This document shows positions 6,180-16,000 of a stretch of 41,472 nt of DNA, piece after piece. This DNA comes from Verrucomicrobiota bacterium. Lineage in GTDB: Bacteria > Verrucomicrobiota > Kiritimatiellia > RFP12 > UBA1067. Every line of letters begins with the position of its first letter. Positions within the stretch are counted from its first letter, which is position 1. The notes under the pieces were generated by a model. It saw only the letters and a program-made list of their open reading frames with translations, was not told the origin of the DNA and made no database searches. The translations under genes and the position numbers were made by a program. The stretch is taken from the NCBI GenBank assembly GCA_022704145.1, contig JAKJGY010000014.1, positions 1-41,472 on the forward strand, given 5' to 3'.

Positions 6180-9100
6180 ATGACCATACGTCTTGCCCGC
6201 TATTCTGGCATCGCGCTCGCGCTCGCCGCCTGCCTTGCCTCCGCCGACCTTTCCATCGAGAACGGCCACCTGCGGGTTCGCTATGAGGCGCAGACGCGCC
6301 GCCTCCTCCTCATCGACCGCGCCTCCGGCAAAGCCTTCGCCTCCGCCGACAGCTTCGTCCCGGCAGGGGGCCAGGCCGAAGTCATCACGTTCGAGGACGG
6401 CGTCCTCAAGGGCGACACGCTGCTCTTCACACGCCCTGACGGCTGTAGCGATTGCGTGACGCTCACCCCCGACCGCCCGTTCGCCTTCTTCTGCCGGGCC
6501 CTCAAGGGCGGACCGTCCGCAGGCCTCACCAACCGCATCCCCTACGCGGCCCTGACCCTCGACCTGGGCGTCCCGCCCGCCGCGCTGAACACGCTCGGCA
6601 CCGGCGGGCTGCTCAAGCCCGACAAGTGCCCCGGCTCCTACATGTGGGCCGCCCTCGCCGACCCCGCCACCCGCCGCGGCGTGGTCGCGGGCTTCGTCAC
6701 CACCGACCGCGGCAGCGGCGTGGTGCGCATGGAGGCCGACGCGCAAGCCGTGCGCCTCCTGCCGCATCTGGACTACGGCCGGCTCGCGCTGCCCGCCGAC
6801 CGGACGCTCGCCCTCGAGACGTTCGCCATCGGCCTGTTCGACGACGCCCGCCTCGGCCTGGAAGCCTACGCCGACACCCTCGCCCGCACCCTCGACATCC
6901 GCCTGCCGCCCATGCCCACCGTCCACTGCACCTGGTATGTCGACGGCGCCTCGCGCGAGGCCGTGCTGACCGGCCGCACCGACTTCGCCGCCGCAGCCCT
7001 CAAGCCGTTCGGACTGAACGTGGTGCAGATCGACGACGGCTGGCAGCTCGGGAAATCCAAGAACGGCCCCAAAAAGGTCTTCTACAGCCATGACCCGCAC
7101 GGCCCCTACCCCTCCGGCATGAAGCCCGTCGCCGACCACATCCGCCGCGCCGGCCTGACCGCCGGTCTCTGGCTGATCCCCTTCGCCGGCTCCAGCGACG
7201 ACCCCTGGTTCGCCGACAAGACGGACTGGTTCGCCAAGAAGCCCGACGGCGCGCCCTACGACACCCGCTGGGGCGGCACCTGCCTCGACCTCACCCGCGC
7301 CGACACGCAAGAGTACCTGAAGCGCGTCATCCGCACCCTCACCCACGAGTGGGGCTACACCTACCTCAAGATGGACGGCCTCTACACCGGCGCGTCGGTC
7401 AACCTGAACTATGTCTGCGACACCTTCCGCGAGGACGAGTTCGGCCAGGCCGTGCTCTCCGACCCCAAGGTCACCCAGCTCGAGATGATGCGCAACAGCC
7501 TGCGCCTCGTGCGCGAGACCGCAGGCACGAACGTCTTCCTGCTCGGCTGCTGCGCGCCGCAGAACATGCGCAGCGCCGGCGCGGCCTACGGCCTTGTGGA
7601 CGCCATGCGCATCGGCCCGGACAACGGCGCGAGCTGGTCAGCCCTGCTGCGCGGCCCGGAGTTCGGCGCCTGGCAGTACTTCCTGCACGGCCGCGTCTGG
7701 TATAACGACCCCGACCCGCTCTACGTGCGGCCCTCCCTGCCGCTCGAGCACGCGCAGGTCATCTGCTCGTGGGTGACGCTCAGCGGCCAGATGAACAGCA
7801 GCAGCGAGGAGTACGGCAAGCTGCCCCCCGAGCGCCTCGACCTGCTCAAGCGCACCATGCCCTCACACCGCGCCACCGCCCGGCCCGTCGACCTCTTCGA
7901 GAACCGCATCCCCGGCGTCTGGACCGTGACCGACCCCGCCACCGCCGCCCGCCCGCGCCGCGATGGGGTCGGCCTCTTCAACTGGGACGCCCAGGAGAAA
8001 ACCTTCGACCGTACCTTCGCCGACCTCGGACTGCCCGGCACAGGCGCCTGGATCGCCTTCGACTTCTGGGCCAACGCCCTCACCCCCCCCTTCAGAGACC
8101 GCCTCTCCTACACCCTGCGCCCGCAGTCGTGCGCCGTGCTCGCGCTGCGCCCCGTGCTCGACCGCCCGCAGCTCATCTCCACCTCACGCCACATCACGCA
8201 GGGCCTTGTCGATGTCCTCGAAGAGCGCTGGGACCCCCGCACGCGCACACTCTCGGGCGTCAGCGAGGTCGTCGCCAACGACCCTTACGAGCTGCGCCTC
8301 CTCACCTATGTCTCCGCCGGCGCCTCAGTCGGCGAGCCCCTGCGCGCCGCCGTCACCGGCCCGAACGGCTACGAGCTGACCATCGCCCCCGGCGACGGTG
8401 TCGTGGCCCGCCCCGACGACGCCTACAGCCACGCCAACACGCCTGACGCGCCCATGTCGCGCCTCGCCGAGCCCAAGTCCGAGGAGGGCCTCGTGCGCCT
8501 CACCTTCACCAGCGGCACCAGCGGCCGGATCGCCTGGAAGGTCGTCTTCTCCGACCAGCCCGCACCCGCGCTCACGCCCGCCGCGACGGCGCTCAAGGCC
8601 GAGCAGCCCGACCCCTACGGCCCGGTGCTCCTCACCTGGCAGAGCAACACGCGGGCCTGCGAGGTCCGCCGCGACGGCCAGCTCGTCGCCCCTGCCGCGC
8701 TGGGCGGCGTCTGGCGCGACAGCCGCGCCCAGTCGGAACAGACCTACCGCTACGAGGTCGTCCCCGTCACGCTCACAGGCGCGCGCGGCGCGCCCCAGAC
8801 CGCCTCCTTCACCGTGCCCAAGATCCCGCAGCTCGGCGCGGTGCCCCCCAAGCCCGCCGTCCCGCTCGACACCCTCAAACCCCTCAAGACCGCCGTCGGC
8901 TGGGGCTCGTTTAAGGTCGGCAAGGCCCTCAACGGCCCGCTCCGGCTCGGCAAGGACACCTTCACCTCGGGCGTCTGTATCCACGCCGACGGCCACGCGG
9001 TCTACGCGCGCGACCCGTCCTGGACGCGCTTCGTCGCCGTGGTCGGCATCGACGAGAGCCAGCGCCCGCAGCACCAGTCGAGCGTCCTGTTCAGCGTCGC

Positions 9101-9308
9101 CGTGGAGGCCGCCGACGGCCGCCGCGTACTCGCCGTCTCGCCCGTGCTGCGCTTCGGCCAGCGCGAACGCTGGCATTTCGACGTCGCCCTCCCGCAGGAC
9201 GCCGAACGCATCGTCCTCCTCTGCGAGTCCGCAGGCGACGGCAACAAGAGCGACCACGGGAACTGGTGCGACGCCGGTTTCCTCGCCCAACCAGGAGCCC
9301 ACCCATGA
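6180..9308 (+). CDS. Secreted GH36-like glycoside hydrolase with C-terminal NPCBM domain
   Basis: A 1,042-residue enzyme, probably exported: a signal peptide spans residues 1-22 (ALAACLASA). The start follows AGGGGAA. The middle is a clan GH-D (GH27/36-type) barrel: VVQIDDGWQ near residue 282, the nucleophile Asp399 in TYLKMDGL, and the probable acid/base Asp481 in RIGPDNG. These give alpha-galactosidase-type retaining chemistry, but the exact sugar is open. Residues about 610-880 are beta-rich linker domains. Residues about 900-1040 (VGWGSFKVGKA, SGVCIHADGH) are an NPCBM domain, a putative carbohydrate-binding module of many such glycosidases. The stop overlaps the start of the GtrA-family gene as ATGA. 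The sulfatase upstream suggests a shared polysaccharide target. Confidence 0.88.
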   Translation: MTIRLARYSGIALALAACLASADLSIENGHLRVRYEAQTRRLLLIDRASGKAFASADSFVPAGGQAEVITFEDGVLKGDTLLFTRPDGCSDCVTLTPDRPFAFFCRALKGGPSAGLTNRIPYAALTLDLGVPPAALNTLGTGGLLKPDKCPGSYMWAALADPATRRGVVAGFVTTDRGSGVVRMEADAQAVRLLPHLDYGRLALPADRTLALETFAIGLFDDARLGLEAYADTLARTLDIRLPPMPTVHCTWYVDGASREAVLTGRTDFAAAALKPFGLNVVQIDDGWQLGKSKNGPKKVFYSHDPHGPYPSGMKPVADHIRRAGLTAGLWLIPFAGSSDDPWFADKTDWFAKKPDGAPYDTRWGGTCLDLTRADTQEYLKRVIRTLTHEWGYTYLKMDGLYTGASVNLNYVCDTFREDEFGQAVLSDPKVTQLEMMRNSLRLVRETAGTNVFLLGCCAPQNMRSAGAAYGLVDAMRIGPDNGASWSALLRGPEFGAWQYFLHGRVWYNDPDPLYVRPSLPLEHAQVICSWVTLSGQMNSSSEEYGKLPPERLDLLKRTMPSHRATARPVDLFENRIPGVWTVTDPATAARPRRDGVGLFNWDAQEKTFDRTFADLGLPGTGAWIAFDFWANALTPPFRDRLSYTLRPQSCAVLALRPVLDRPQLISTSRHITQGLVDVLEERWDPRTRTLSGVSEVVANDPYELRLLTYVSAGASVGEPLRAAVTGPNGYELTIAPGDGVVARPDDAYSHANTPDAPMSRLAEPKSEEGLVRLTFTSGTSGRIAWKVVFSDQPAPALTPAATALKAEQPDPYGPVLLTWQSNTRACEVRRDGQLVAPAALGGVWRDSRAQSEQTYRYEVVPVTLTGARGAPQTASFTVPKIPQLGAVPPKPAVPLDTLKPLKTAVGWGSFKVGKALNGPLRLGKDTFTSGVCIHADGHAVYARDPSWTRFVAVVGIDESQRPQHQSSVLFSVAVEAADGRRVLAVSPVLRFGQRERWHFDVALPQDAERIVLLCESAGDGNKSDHGNWCDAGFLAQPGAHP

Positions 9309-9802
9309 CCCGACACCTCCGACGCCTTCTGAGCCACGACGCGCACCCGCTGGTGCAGTTCATCAAGTACGGCATCTCGGGCGGTATCGCCACCGGCTCC
9401 AACCTGGTGATCCTCTACGTGCTCGCCTCCTGGGTCTGGCCCTGCCTCACCGCGGACGACCGTATCCGCGGGCTCCTCAGCCTGCCCGACGCAGGCGCGC
9501 TCGCCCCGGATGTGCGCGCGACACGCGCCTTCCTGTGTAACGTCCCCGCGTTCCTGCTCTCCAACGGCGTCGCCTACGTCATGAACATCCTCTTCGTGTT
9601 CAAGCCCGGCCGCCACCCCTGGTTCATCGAGGTGGGCCTCTTCTACCTGGTGTCGGGGCTCTCGTTCGGCGTGGGCGTCGGCCTGCAGTCCGTCCTGATC
9701 CGCTACCTGCAGCTCACCACCTCAGCCGCCTTCGGCGCCAACATCCTTAGCGCCCTGCTGATCAACTTCGCCGTGCGCAAATATCTCATCTTCAAGCGCT
9801 AG
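9305..9802 (+). CDS. GtrA-family membrane protein
   Basis: A 165-residue protein with four predicted membrane segments (about 18-45, 78-100, 108-133 and 137-158). QFIKYGISGGIATGSNLVILYVL near the start and LLINFAVRKYLIFKR at the end are the classic GtrA/DPMS-like pattern (hydrophobic core, RKYLIF tail). GtrA proteins are thought to help move lipid-linked sugars across the inner membrane or to serve bactoprenol glucosyl systems. The ATG follows AGGAG (9292-9296), which lies inside the glycosidase gene, and overlaps that gene's stop by 4 bases, so the two are translationally coupled. A soluble loop of about 35 residues between the first two helices is longer than usual. Confidence 0.85.
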   Translation: MTRHLRRLLSHDAHPLVQFIKYGISGGIATGSNLVILYVLASWVWPCLTADDRIRGLLSLPDAGALAPDVRATRAFLCNVPAFLLSNGVAYVMNILFVFKPGRHPWFIEVGLFYLVSGLSFGVGVGLQSVLIRYLQLTTSAAFGANILSALLINFAVRKYLIFKR

Positions 9803-9809
9803 GCGCGCG

Positions 9810-12071
9810 TCAGAAGATGCTCAGCGCGTCCACGTCCACCGCCACGGCGACGTCGGCCGGCGCGGGCCGCTGCCGCAGCGCCTCCCGCAGCGGGCGCGTG
9901 GCCGCGCGCGTCGTCGCGGCCCGCAGCAGCACCTGATAGCGGAAGAGCCCCTTGGCCCGCGCCAGGGGCGCGGGGCACGCCTCCGAGACCGCCAGCGCAG
10001 GCGCCAGCCGCCGCAGGTCCGCCACGCACGCCTCAGCACAGAACCGCACGCGCTCCTCGGACTCGCCCTTGAAGGTCAGGCACACCAGATGCGCGAACGG
10101 CGGATACGGCCCCTCCTCGCGCTCGCGCAGCTCCTGCGCGGCAAACGGCTCGAACCCCTCGTCCGCAGCCGCCGCACGCACGGCGGGATGCTCCGGCGAG
10201 AAGGTCTGGACGTACACCTCGCCCGGCAGCTCGGCGCGGCCCGCGCGCCCCGAGACCTGCGCGAGCAACTGGTAGGTGCGCTCGCCCGCGCGGAAATCAG
10301 GCATGTGCAGGCTCAGGTCGGCCGACAGCACCCCGACCAGCGTCACGTTCGGGAAGTCCAGCCCCTTGGCGATCATCTGCGTGCCGATCAGGATATCGGC
10401 CCGGCCGCCTTTGAATTTCGCCAGCAGCTCGTCATGGCTATGCTTGCGCGCGGTGACGTCGGCGTCCATACGCAGCACCCGCGCCTGCGGGAAACACTTG
10501 TGCAGCGCCTGCTCGACGCGCTGCGTGCCGAAGCCCGCATACCGGAACGCCGGGTCGCCGCAGGCCGGACAGGCCGACGGCACCGGCTTCCAGGCGCCGC
10601 AGATGTGGCACCGCAGGCAGGTGTCGGCCTGATGGTAGGTGAACGAGACGCTGCACGCGTCGCACGCCGCCGCCTCGCCGCACGAGGGACACACCAGCGA
10701 GTTGGAATACCCGCGCCGGTTCAGGAAGAGGATCGACTGCTCGCCGCGCTCCAGCCGCACCCGCAGCGCCTCCAGCAGCGCCTGCGAGAAGATCCGCACA
10801 TGCCCCGCCGCCGCCGTCTCAAGGCGCATATCCACCACCTGCACCCGCGGCATCGGCCGGCCGGCCACACGCTGCGTCAGGCGGGCCACCGCGTACTTCC
10901 CCCGGCGCACGTTCTGCCACGTCTCCATCGCCGGCGTCGCCGTGCCCAGGACCACGGCGCAGCCCTCCAGATGCCCGCGCATCACGGCCACGTCACGGGC
11001 GTTGTAACGCGGGGCCTCGTCCTGCTTGTAGCTGGGCTCGTGCTCCTCGTCGACCACGATCAGCCCGAGGTCGCGGACCGGCGCGAAGACCGCCGAGCGC
11101 GGCCCCACCACCACCGTCGCCTCGCCGGTGCGGATGCGGTGCCACTCGTCAAAGCGCTCGCCGTCGCTCAGGGCGCTGTGCAACACCGCGATGCGGTCGC
11201 CGAAACGCGCCGCGAAACGCTGCACGGTCTGCGGCGTCAGCGCGATCTCCGGCACCAGCACGATCGCCCCGCGGCCGCGCGCCAGCAGCCCGGCGATCGC
11301 CTGCAGGTAGACCTCGGTCTTGCCCGAGCCGGTGACGCCGAAGAGCAGCAGCGGCCGGGGCGCCTCGCCCGCCGCCAGCGCGTCGATCGCCGCCAGCGCG
11401 TCGGCCTGCTCGCCCGCCAGCGGCAGCGGACGCGTGGGCAGCACCTTCCGGTTGGCCAGCGGGTTCCGCCGCACCTGCCGCGGCGCGAGCACGGCGCCGC
11501 CCTTCTCCGCCAGCGCCTTGAGCGTCTGCGGCGTGCAGGCGAACTCGCGCGTCAGCGCCTGCAGCCAGCCGCCGCCCACGCGCCGCAGCCCGTCGAGCAG
11601 CTCAGCCTGCCGCGGCGTCAGGCCGGGCACCGCGCCGGACACAGGCTCCACATAGAGCTGCTCCTTGGCGCGCATGCCGCTGTCGCGCACCGCCGCAGGC
11701 AGCGTGCAGCGCAGCGTCAGCTCGAACGGCGCACAGTAGTACTCGGCCATCCAGCGCGCCAGCGCGAGCAGGGCGGGCGAGAGGAACGGCACATCGTCCG
11801 CGATCTCCAGGACCGGCTTGAGGCCGCCGCAGGCCGCCTCGACGCCGCCATCCGGCCCCAAGAACAGCTCGCCCTGGCGCGCCGCGTCAGGAGCGCGCCC
11901 AGCAGCCGCCTCCGGCGCCTCCGCCGTCTCCACCACGTAGGCGTCCACCGTGCGGCGCCCGAACGGCACCCGCACGCGCTGCCCCACCCGGATACGGTCC
12001 GCGAGCGCCCCCGGCACCGCATAGTCGAAGAGCCGGTCTGCCGCTATCTCTGTGGCCACGCGGACGATCAT
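9810..12071 (-). CDS. priA: Primosomal protein N' (replication restart helicase)
   Basis: Superfamily 2 helicase (753 residues) that reloads the replisome at stalled forks. The N-terminal DNA-binding domain begins MIVRVATEIAADRLFDY with the family pattern VGQRVRVPFGRR. Walker A is GVTGSGKT near residue 245 and the DEAH-type box is DEEH near 340. The zinc-binding region carries paired cysteines (CPSCGEAAACDAC, CLRCHICG, CPACGD) around 460-510. The C-terminal helicase motifs LIGTQMIAKGLDFPN and QVSGRAGR are intact. The start ATG at 12071 was chosen from the conserved N-terminus; the ribosome site is poor (GGGACG). The upstream terminator ends only about 16 bases before this start. The stop lies 7 bases from that of the convergent GtrA-family gene. 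Confidence 0.95.
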   Translation of the reverse strand: MIVRVATEIAADRLFDYAVPGALADRIRVGQRVRVPFGRRTVDAYVVETAEAPEAAAGRAPDAARQGELFLGPDGGVEAACGGLKPVLEIADDVPFLSPALLALARWMAEYYCAPFELTLRCTLPAAVRDSGMRAKEQLYVEPVSGAVPGLTPRQAELLDGLRRVGGGWLQALTREFACTPQTLKALAEKGGAVLAPRQVRRNPLANRKVLPTRPLPLAGEQADALAAIDALAAGEAPRPLLLFGVTGSGKTEVYLQAIAGLLARGRGAIVLVPEIALTPQTVQRFAARFGDRIAVLHSALSDGERFDEWHRIRTGEATVVVGPRSAVFAPVRDLGLIVVDEEHEPSYKQDEAPRYNARDVAVMRGHLEGCAVVLGTATPAMETWQNVRRGKYAVARLTQRVAGRPMPRVQVVDMRLETAAAGHVRIFSQALLEALRVRLERGEQSILFLNRRGYSNSLVCPSCGEAAACDACSVSFTYHQADTCLRCHICGAWKPVPSACPACGDPAFRYAGFGTQRVEQALHKCFPQARVLRMDADVTARKHSHDELLAKFKGGRADILIGTQMIAKGLDFPNVTLVGVLSADLSLHMPDFRAGERTYQLLAQVSGRAGRAELPGEVYVQTFSPEHPAVRAAAADEGFEPFAAQELREREEGPYPPFAHLVCLTFKGESEERVRFCAEACVADLRRLAPALAVSEACPAPLARAKGLFRYQVLLRAATTRAATRPLREALRQRPAPADVAVAVDVDALSIF

Positions 12072-12085
12072 GGCGCCGTTCGTCC

Positions 12086-12114
12086 CAAAAAAGAAGGGGC
12101 GGCAAGCCGCCCCT
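12086..12114 (-). terminator. Intrinsic terminator of the prepilin gene
   Basis: On the minus strand an 8-9-bp perfect GC stem (arms 12095-12103 and 12106-12114) is followed by TTCTTTTTT. It lies about 30 bases after the prepilin stop and directly in front of the priA start. The 9-bp word CCGTTCGTC occurs on both sides, at 12076-12084 and 12115-12123. Confidence 0.85.
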
Positions 12115-12142
12115 CCGTTCGTCAAAGCCTTGCGGAAGCCGC

Positions 12143-12913
12143 TTACTTCGGGTTCTGCGCGCTGTCAGGGCCGAGGTAGGTCAGCTCCGGCGCGGTCGAA
12201 CCCGTCACCGTCGTCTGGAAGGACTGGTTCTTGTAGACCACCTTCACGATGGCGTACTTGGACGGGATCTTCTCGCTGGCGCCGTTCTTACGGATCAGGA
12301 TGAAGCCCTTGCTGCCGAACGGCTTGGCGTAGGTTCTCGACCACGTCAGCTTGTCGCTGGTATTGCCGTCGGTCAGGTTCTTGTACAGGCTCGTGCAGTC
12401 GAGGTTGCGCGTCACGAGGATCGGGATGATGTCCTCCATCTCGTCGCGCACGTTCGCCGCGATCACCCACATGTTGTTCTCGGCCTGCAGCTCGCCCGTC
12501 GAGGACTTGGCCTTGACGCCGCCACCCGCCAGCTTCGACCAGTCGCAGCCCTTGGCCACGGGATCCCAGTTCTGCGTGCCGTAGTTCTGGCCGTCGTTCA
12601 GCTCGTAGAAGAACTTGCTGCTCGACGTGAAGGTCATCTCCGAGATGTCCGGGTTACTACCACCGCCGCCGGACGAACCGCTGTCCAACTGGGTCTTGGG
12701 CCACACGCTGCCGAGGCCGAGGGGCTCACGCTCGGTGTTGGCCGCCGTGATCGCGTTGAAAATGTCACGCCCGCGGGCGGACACGGCGGTCATCTGGGCC
12801 GAGGCCATGCCCTCGTTAATGGCAGGATACAGGGCGCCGGCGAGGATACCCAAGATACCGATCACGACGAGCAGCTCGACGAGCGTAAAGCCTTGTTTCT
12901 GAGCAGATTTCAT
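12143..12913 (-). CDS. Type IV prepilin-like / pseudopilin protein
   Basis: A 256-residue protein with a class III signal peptide: MKSAQKQG is cut before FTLVELLVVIGILGILA by a prepilin peptidase, leaving Glu5 of the mature form and a hydrophobic helix that anchors it in the membrane and packs pilus or type II secretion fibres. The globular part (Gly/Ser-rich loop near residues 75-85, few cysteines) is not recognised beyond this. The start follows AAAGGAGAG. The gene is a single transcription unit with its own promoter (12971-12999) and terminator (12086-12114); no pilus assembly genes lie nearby. Such orphan GFTLVELL proteins are numerous in PVC bacteria, where many may be surface proteins rather than pilus subunits. 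Confidence 0.85.
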   Translation of the reverse strand: MKSAQKQGFTLVELLVVIGILGILAGALYPAINEGMASAQMTAVSARGRDIFNAITAANTEREPLGLGSVWPKTQLDSGSSGGGGSNPDISEMTFTSSSKFFYELNDGQNYGTQNWDPVAKGCDWSKLAGGGVKAKSSTGELQAENNMWVIAANVRDEMEDIIPILVTRNLDCTSLYKNLTDGNTSDKLTWSRTYAKPFGSKGFILIRKNGASEKIPSKYAIVKVVYKNQSFQTTVTGSTAPELTYLGPDSAQNPK

Positions 12914-12970
12914 AACTCTCTCCTTTGGGCGCAGGCCGGTAGCGGTCTGTCTCTCCATAGTTGTTGCGTC

Positions 12971-12999
12971 ATTGTGCCACTCCGCTGGTTCAAGGTCAA
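12971..12999 (-). promoter_or_regulatory. Promoter of the prepilin gene
   Basis: Minus-strand TTGACC (12994-12999) and CACAAT (12971-12976) are spaced by 17 bases. It sits between the terminator of the giant gene and the prepilin start, as expected for an independent unit. Confidence 0.55.
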
Positions 13000-13008
13000 G
13001 CACGGCCG

Positions 13009-13042
13009 AAAAGAAAATACGGGGCGCGTGTTCCGCGCCCCG
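13009..13042 (-). terminator. Intrinsic terminator of the giant gene
   Basis: A 9-bp perfect stem (arms 13020-13028 and 13034-13042, loop of 5) is followed on the minus strand by TATTTTCTTTTC. It begins 9 bases after the stop at 13052. Confidence 0.9.
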
Positions 13043-13051
13043 GCCCGTGCC

Positions 13052-16000
13052 CTACCGCTTGGGCGGCGCGGCCTCGCGCACGACCGCGCCCAGCGCGTCG
13101 CTGAGCACCAGCACGGCGAGGCGCGAGGCGCCCTCCAGCTCGGGAGTGTTGAGCGAGGCGTAGTCGAAGCGCCCGCGCAGGTCGGTGTAGCCGTCCTTGA
13201 AGAACTTGACCGCCCCGTCCTGCCCCTTGGCGTAGACCTTCACATACGCGGCCGGCACGGGCTTGCCGGTCTCGGCGTGCGTCACGGCAAGCTGGCCGTA
13301 GGCCTCGACCATCTGGACCTTGAGCGTGTTGGCGTAGTAGGCCTGGGTCTTGCGCACCCCGGCGGCCAGCGCCTCGACCATCACGTTCTTGGCCTTGAAC
13401 TCGGCAGGCAGATCCACCCAGGTCTCGCCCTTGCCGCCCGCGATCGCGACCTCGCGCGTCAGGGCGGGCCGGATGGTCGCGAACTGCGCCGCGCCCTCCT
13501 GCAGGAAGGGGCTGCGCGAGAAGAGCAGCTCGATGTCCATCGGATAGAAGCTGAGCGTGCACGCCTTGACGTTGCGCGTGTCGAGGCGGATGCGGCCCGC
13601 CTCGACCAGCAGCTCCAGCGCCGGCTCGGCTTCTCCTGGTCCGCCGCCGCGCCCGGCCCGCCCGCCAGCTCGTCGAGCTGGCCTAGCACCTGCACGAAGC
13701 GGTCGCGCCAACGGCCGACCCCCTCCTCCGCATGCCGCCTGGCGACCTTCCGCGCCGCGTCCAGCTCGCCGGTGTAGAACGCCAGATACGCCTCGAGGTA
13801 GTCGCACTGGAGCTGCTCCGGCACGGCCTTGCGATCGACACGGCCGAACCACGCGAGCGCCTCCGCCACGCGGTCCTGCAAGGTCAGATAGTACGCCACC
13901 GCCAGCGTGTCGGCGGCGTCCGGCTTGGCCTTGTAGCTCAGCACCCGCAGGAAGAGCTGGTAGTGCTCGCGGAAGCGGGTGTTGAGGATCGTGCGCCGGG
14001 GGCCGACCGCGTGCGCGCGCGGGTTGACCAGCGGCGCGTACTCGAGGTGCTGGTAGTCGAAGCGCTCGACCGGGTCGAGCGCCAGCAGCGGCGAATCCAG
14101 CCAGAGCCCGCACTGGTCGGCGAACGCGTGGTGCCGCAGGAACTCGCGGATCGCCACAGGCTCGCCGTGCAGCACGCCGTAGGACCAGAGCGTCGCGTCG
14201 AACAGGCGGCGCGCCTCCAGCCGCGCCAGCGCCTGCTTGAAGAACGCGCGGTCTTTCATCCGCCAGGCGATCTCGCCCAGCTCGCCCTCGACGCGGCGCA
14301 GGTTCTGCGTCTCGAGAAACGCGAGCACCTCGCCCTCCGTGCCGTTCTGCGAGAGCCACGCCCACGAGGCCGTGTCCACCTTGCTCAGCTTGGCCACCAC
14401 ATGGAACGTGAAGGGTGCGGCGCCGCCCGCCACCCGCGCGCCGTCCGCCAGCGTGGCGGGGTAGAGCGGATAGTCGCCGGTCGCCGGGAAGTAGAAGAAG
14501 AACTCCTGCTTCTGCGTGCTGTAGGGCTCCAGCTCGACATAGAAGCCGCGCGTGTAGAACCCGTTGCTGACCGGCACCGCGCCTTGCGGAATCTGCAGGA
14601 GCGCGTCGAGCTTGCGCCTGCTGCCCGTGGGGTTGGTCATCACCACCTGTGCGCCGTACACCACGCCGGGCAGGAACTCGTCGGTCACCAGCTTGTCAAA
14701 GCGCTCGCCGTTCTCGACGCGCTCGCGGTCGTCCGCGCGGAAGAAGTGCTGCGCCACAAGCACCCCGCCCGCCGGCCCGCGCGGCGCCTCGCCGACCTCG
14801 CGGTGGAAGAGCAGCGCGGGCGTGGCGGCGGTCAGCGTGTAGCTGACGCCCTCGACCTTCTCCGCGTGCGCCCCCGCCTTGAACGGGAGGTCCAGCACGG
14901 CCAGCGCCAGCAGCATCTCGGTGAAGCGCGTGGCCGTCTCGGGGAACGCCTGCGACAGGAACGGCCCCTGGCCGTCATGCGCCGCATAGTCGGACCAGAA
15001 CGCGCCCGCCGCGATGAGTTCGGGCCCCTGCTCCTCAAGGGGCAGGTGCCAGTAGTTGTTCTCCGCCCACTCCTGCGTCTGGTCGAGCTTCTGGAAAAAG
15101 CGACGCGCGGCCGCGCGGGACTTGTCCTGCCGCGCGAAGTACAGCGACTCCTCGCCTGCGGCCGCGCCGTCCGCGTCAGCGTCCTTGCGCTCCGCGTCGG
15201 CCGCCACCAGCCCGCGCTGCCGCAGGCCGCTCTGGGGCGACGCCTGCTCCATCATCTTTCCGGCGACCGCATTCGCGCGGCGCTCGGCCTTCGCGCCCTC
15301 CTTGGCGTCGGCCGTGCCGAACCGGTCGGCAGCGGGCAGTTCTGCCGGCGCGGCGGCGGCCGGAGCCGGCGGGGCCGCCGCCGGCTTGGCCATACGGCCC
15401 GCCGCGGAGGAGAAGTCAGCCACCTCCATAAACGCCACCCCGAGCGACACCGCCTGCTTCTCGGCCTGTCCCTTACGCAGCCCGTCGATCGCGCCCGTGA
15501 CGCCGCCTTCGTCGCCAGCCTCGAGCGCGCCGGCCTGCAGCACCGTATCGAAGCGGCGGTTGAACGCCTCCAGATCCGGCGGGAGCAGCTCGACCGTCTC
15601 GCGCAGGTCGCGCGCGACCGGCGCGCCGCCAGCCTTGAGACGCCGCGCCAGCAGCGCGCGCTCGGCCGCGTTCAGCCGGCCGTAGCGCCACGGCTCCAGG
15701 TAGCCCGAGAGGTCGTCGCCCAGCAGCCAGCGGTCAAGGAAGGTCTTGTCCCTCTTGTTCTTGAGGTAGGGCGCGATCACGGTGTCGAAGAACTTACGGT
15801 CCTTGTGATACAGGAAGAAACTCAGCTCGTGGCACGCGTACTTCGAGTAGAGCCGCCGCTGCTCGGCGGCGTCCAGCTCGGGCCACTTCGCCACAAAGGC
15901 GAACTCCTCGAGGGTCGCGTCCGGGCAGAGCGTGGCGAGCAGGCGGTAGGCCTCGGCCACGGTGTCGACCGCCTCAAAGCGCGCGGTCGTGACGTCGCCG

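Noticed and set aside
10089..12179. Plus-strand open frame of nearly 700 codons over priA
   Set aside because: Antisense to an intact priA with all helicase motifs and zinc cysteines.
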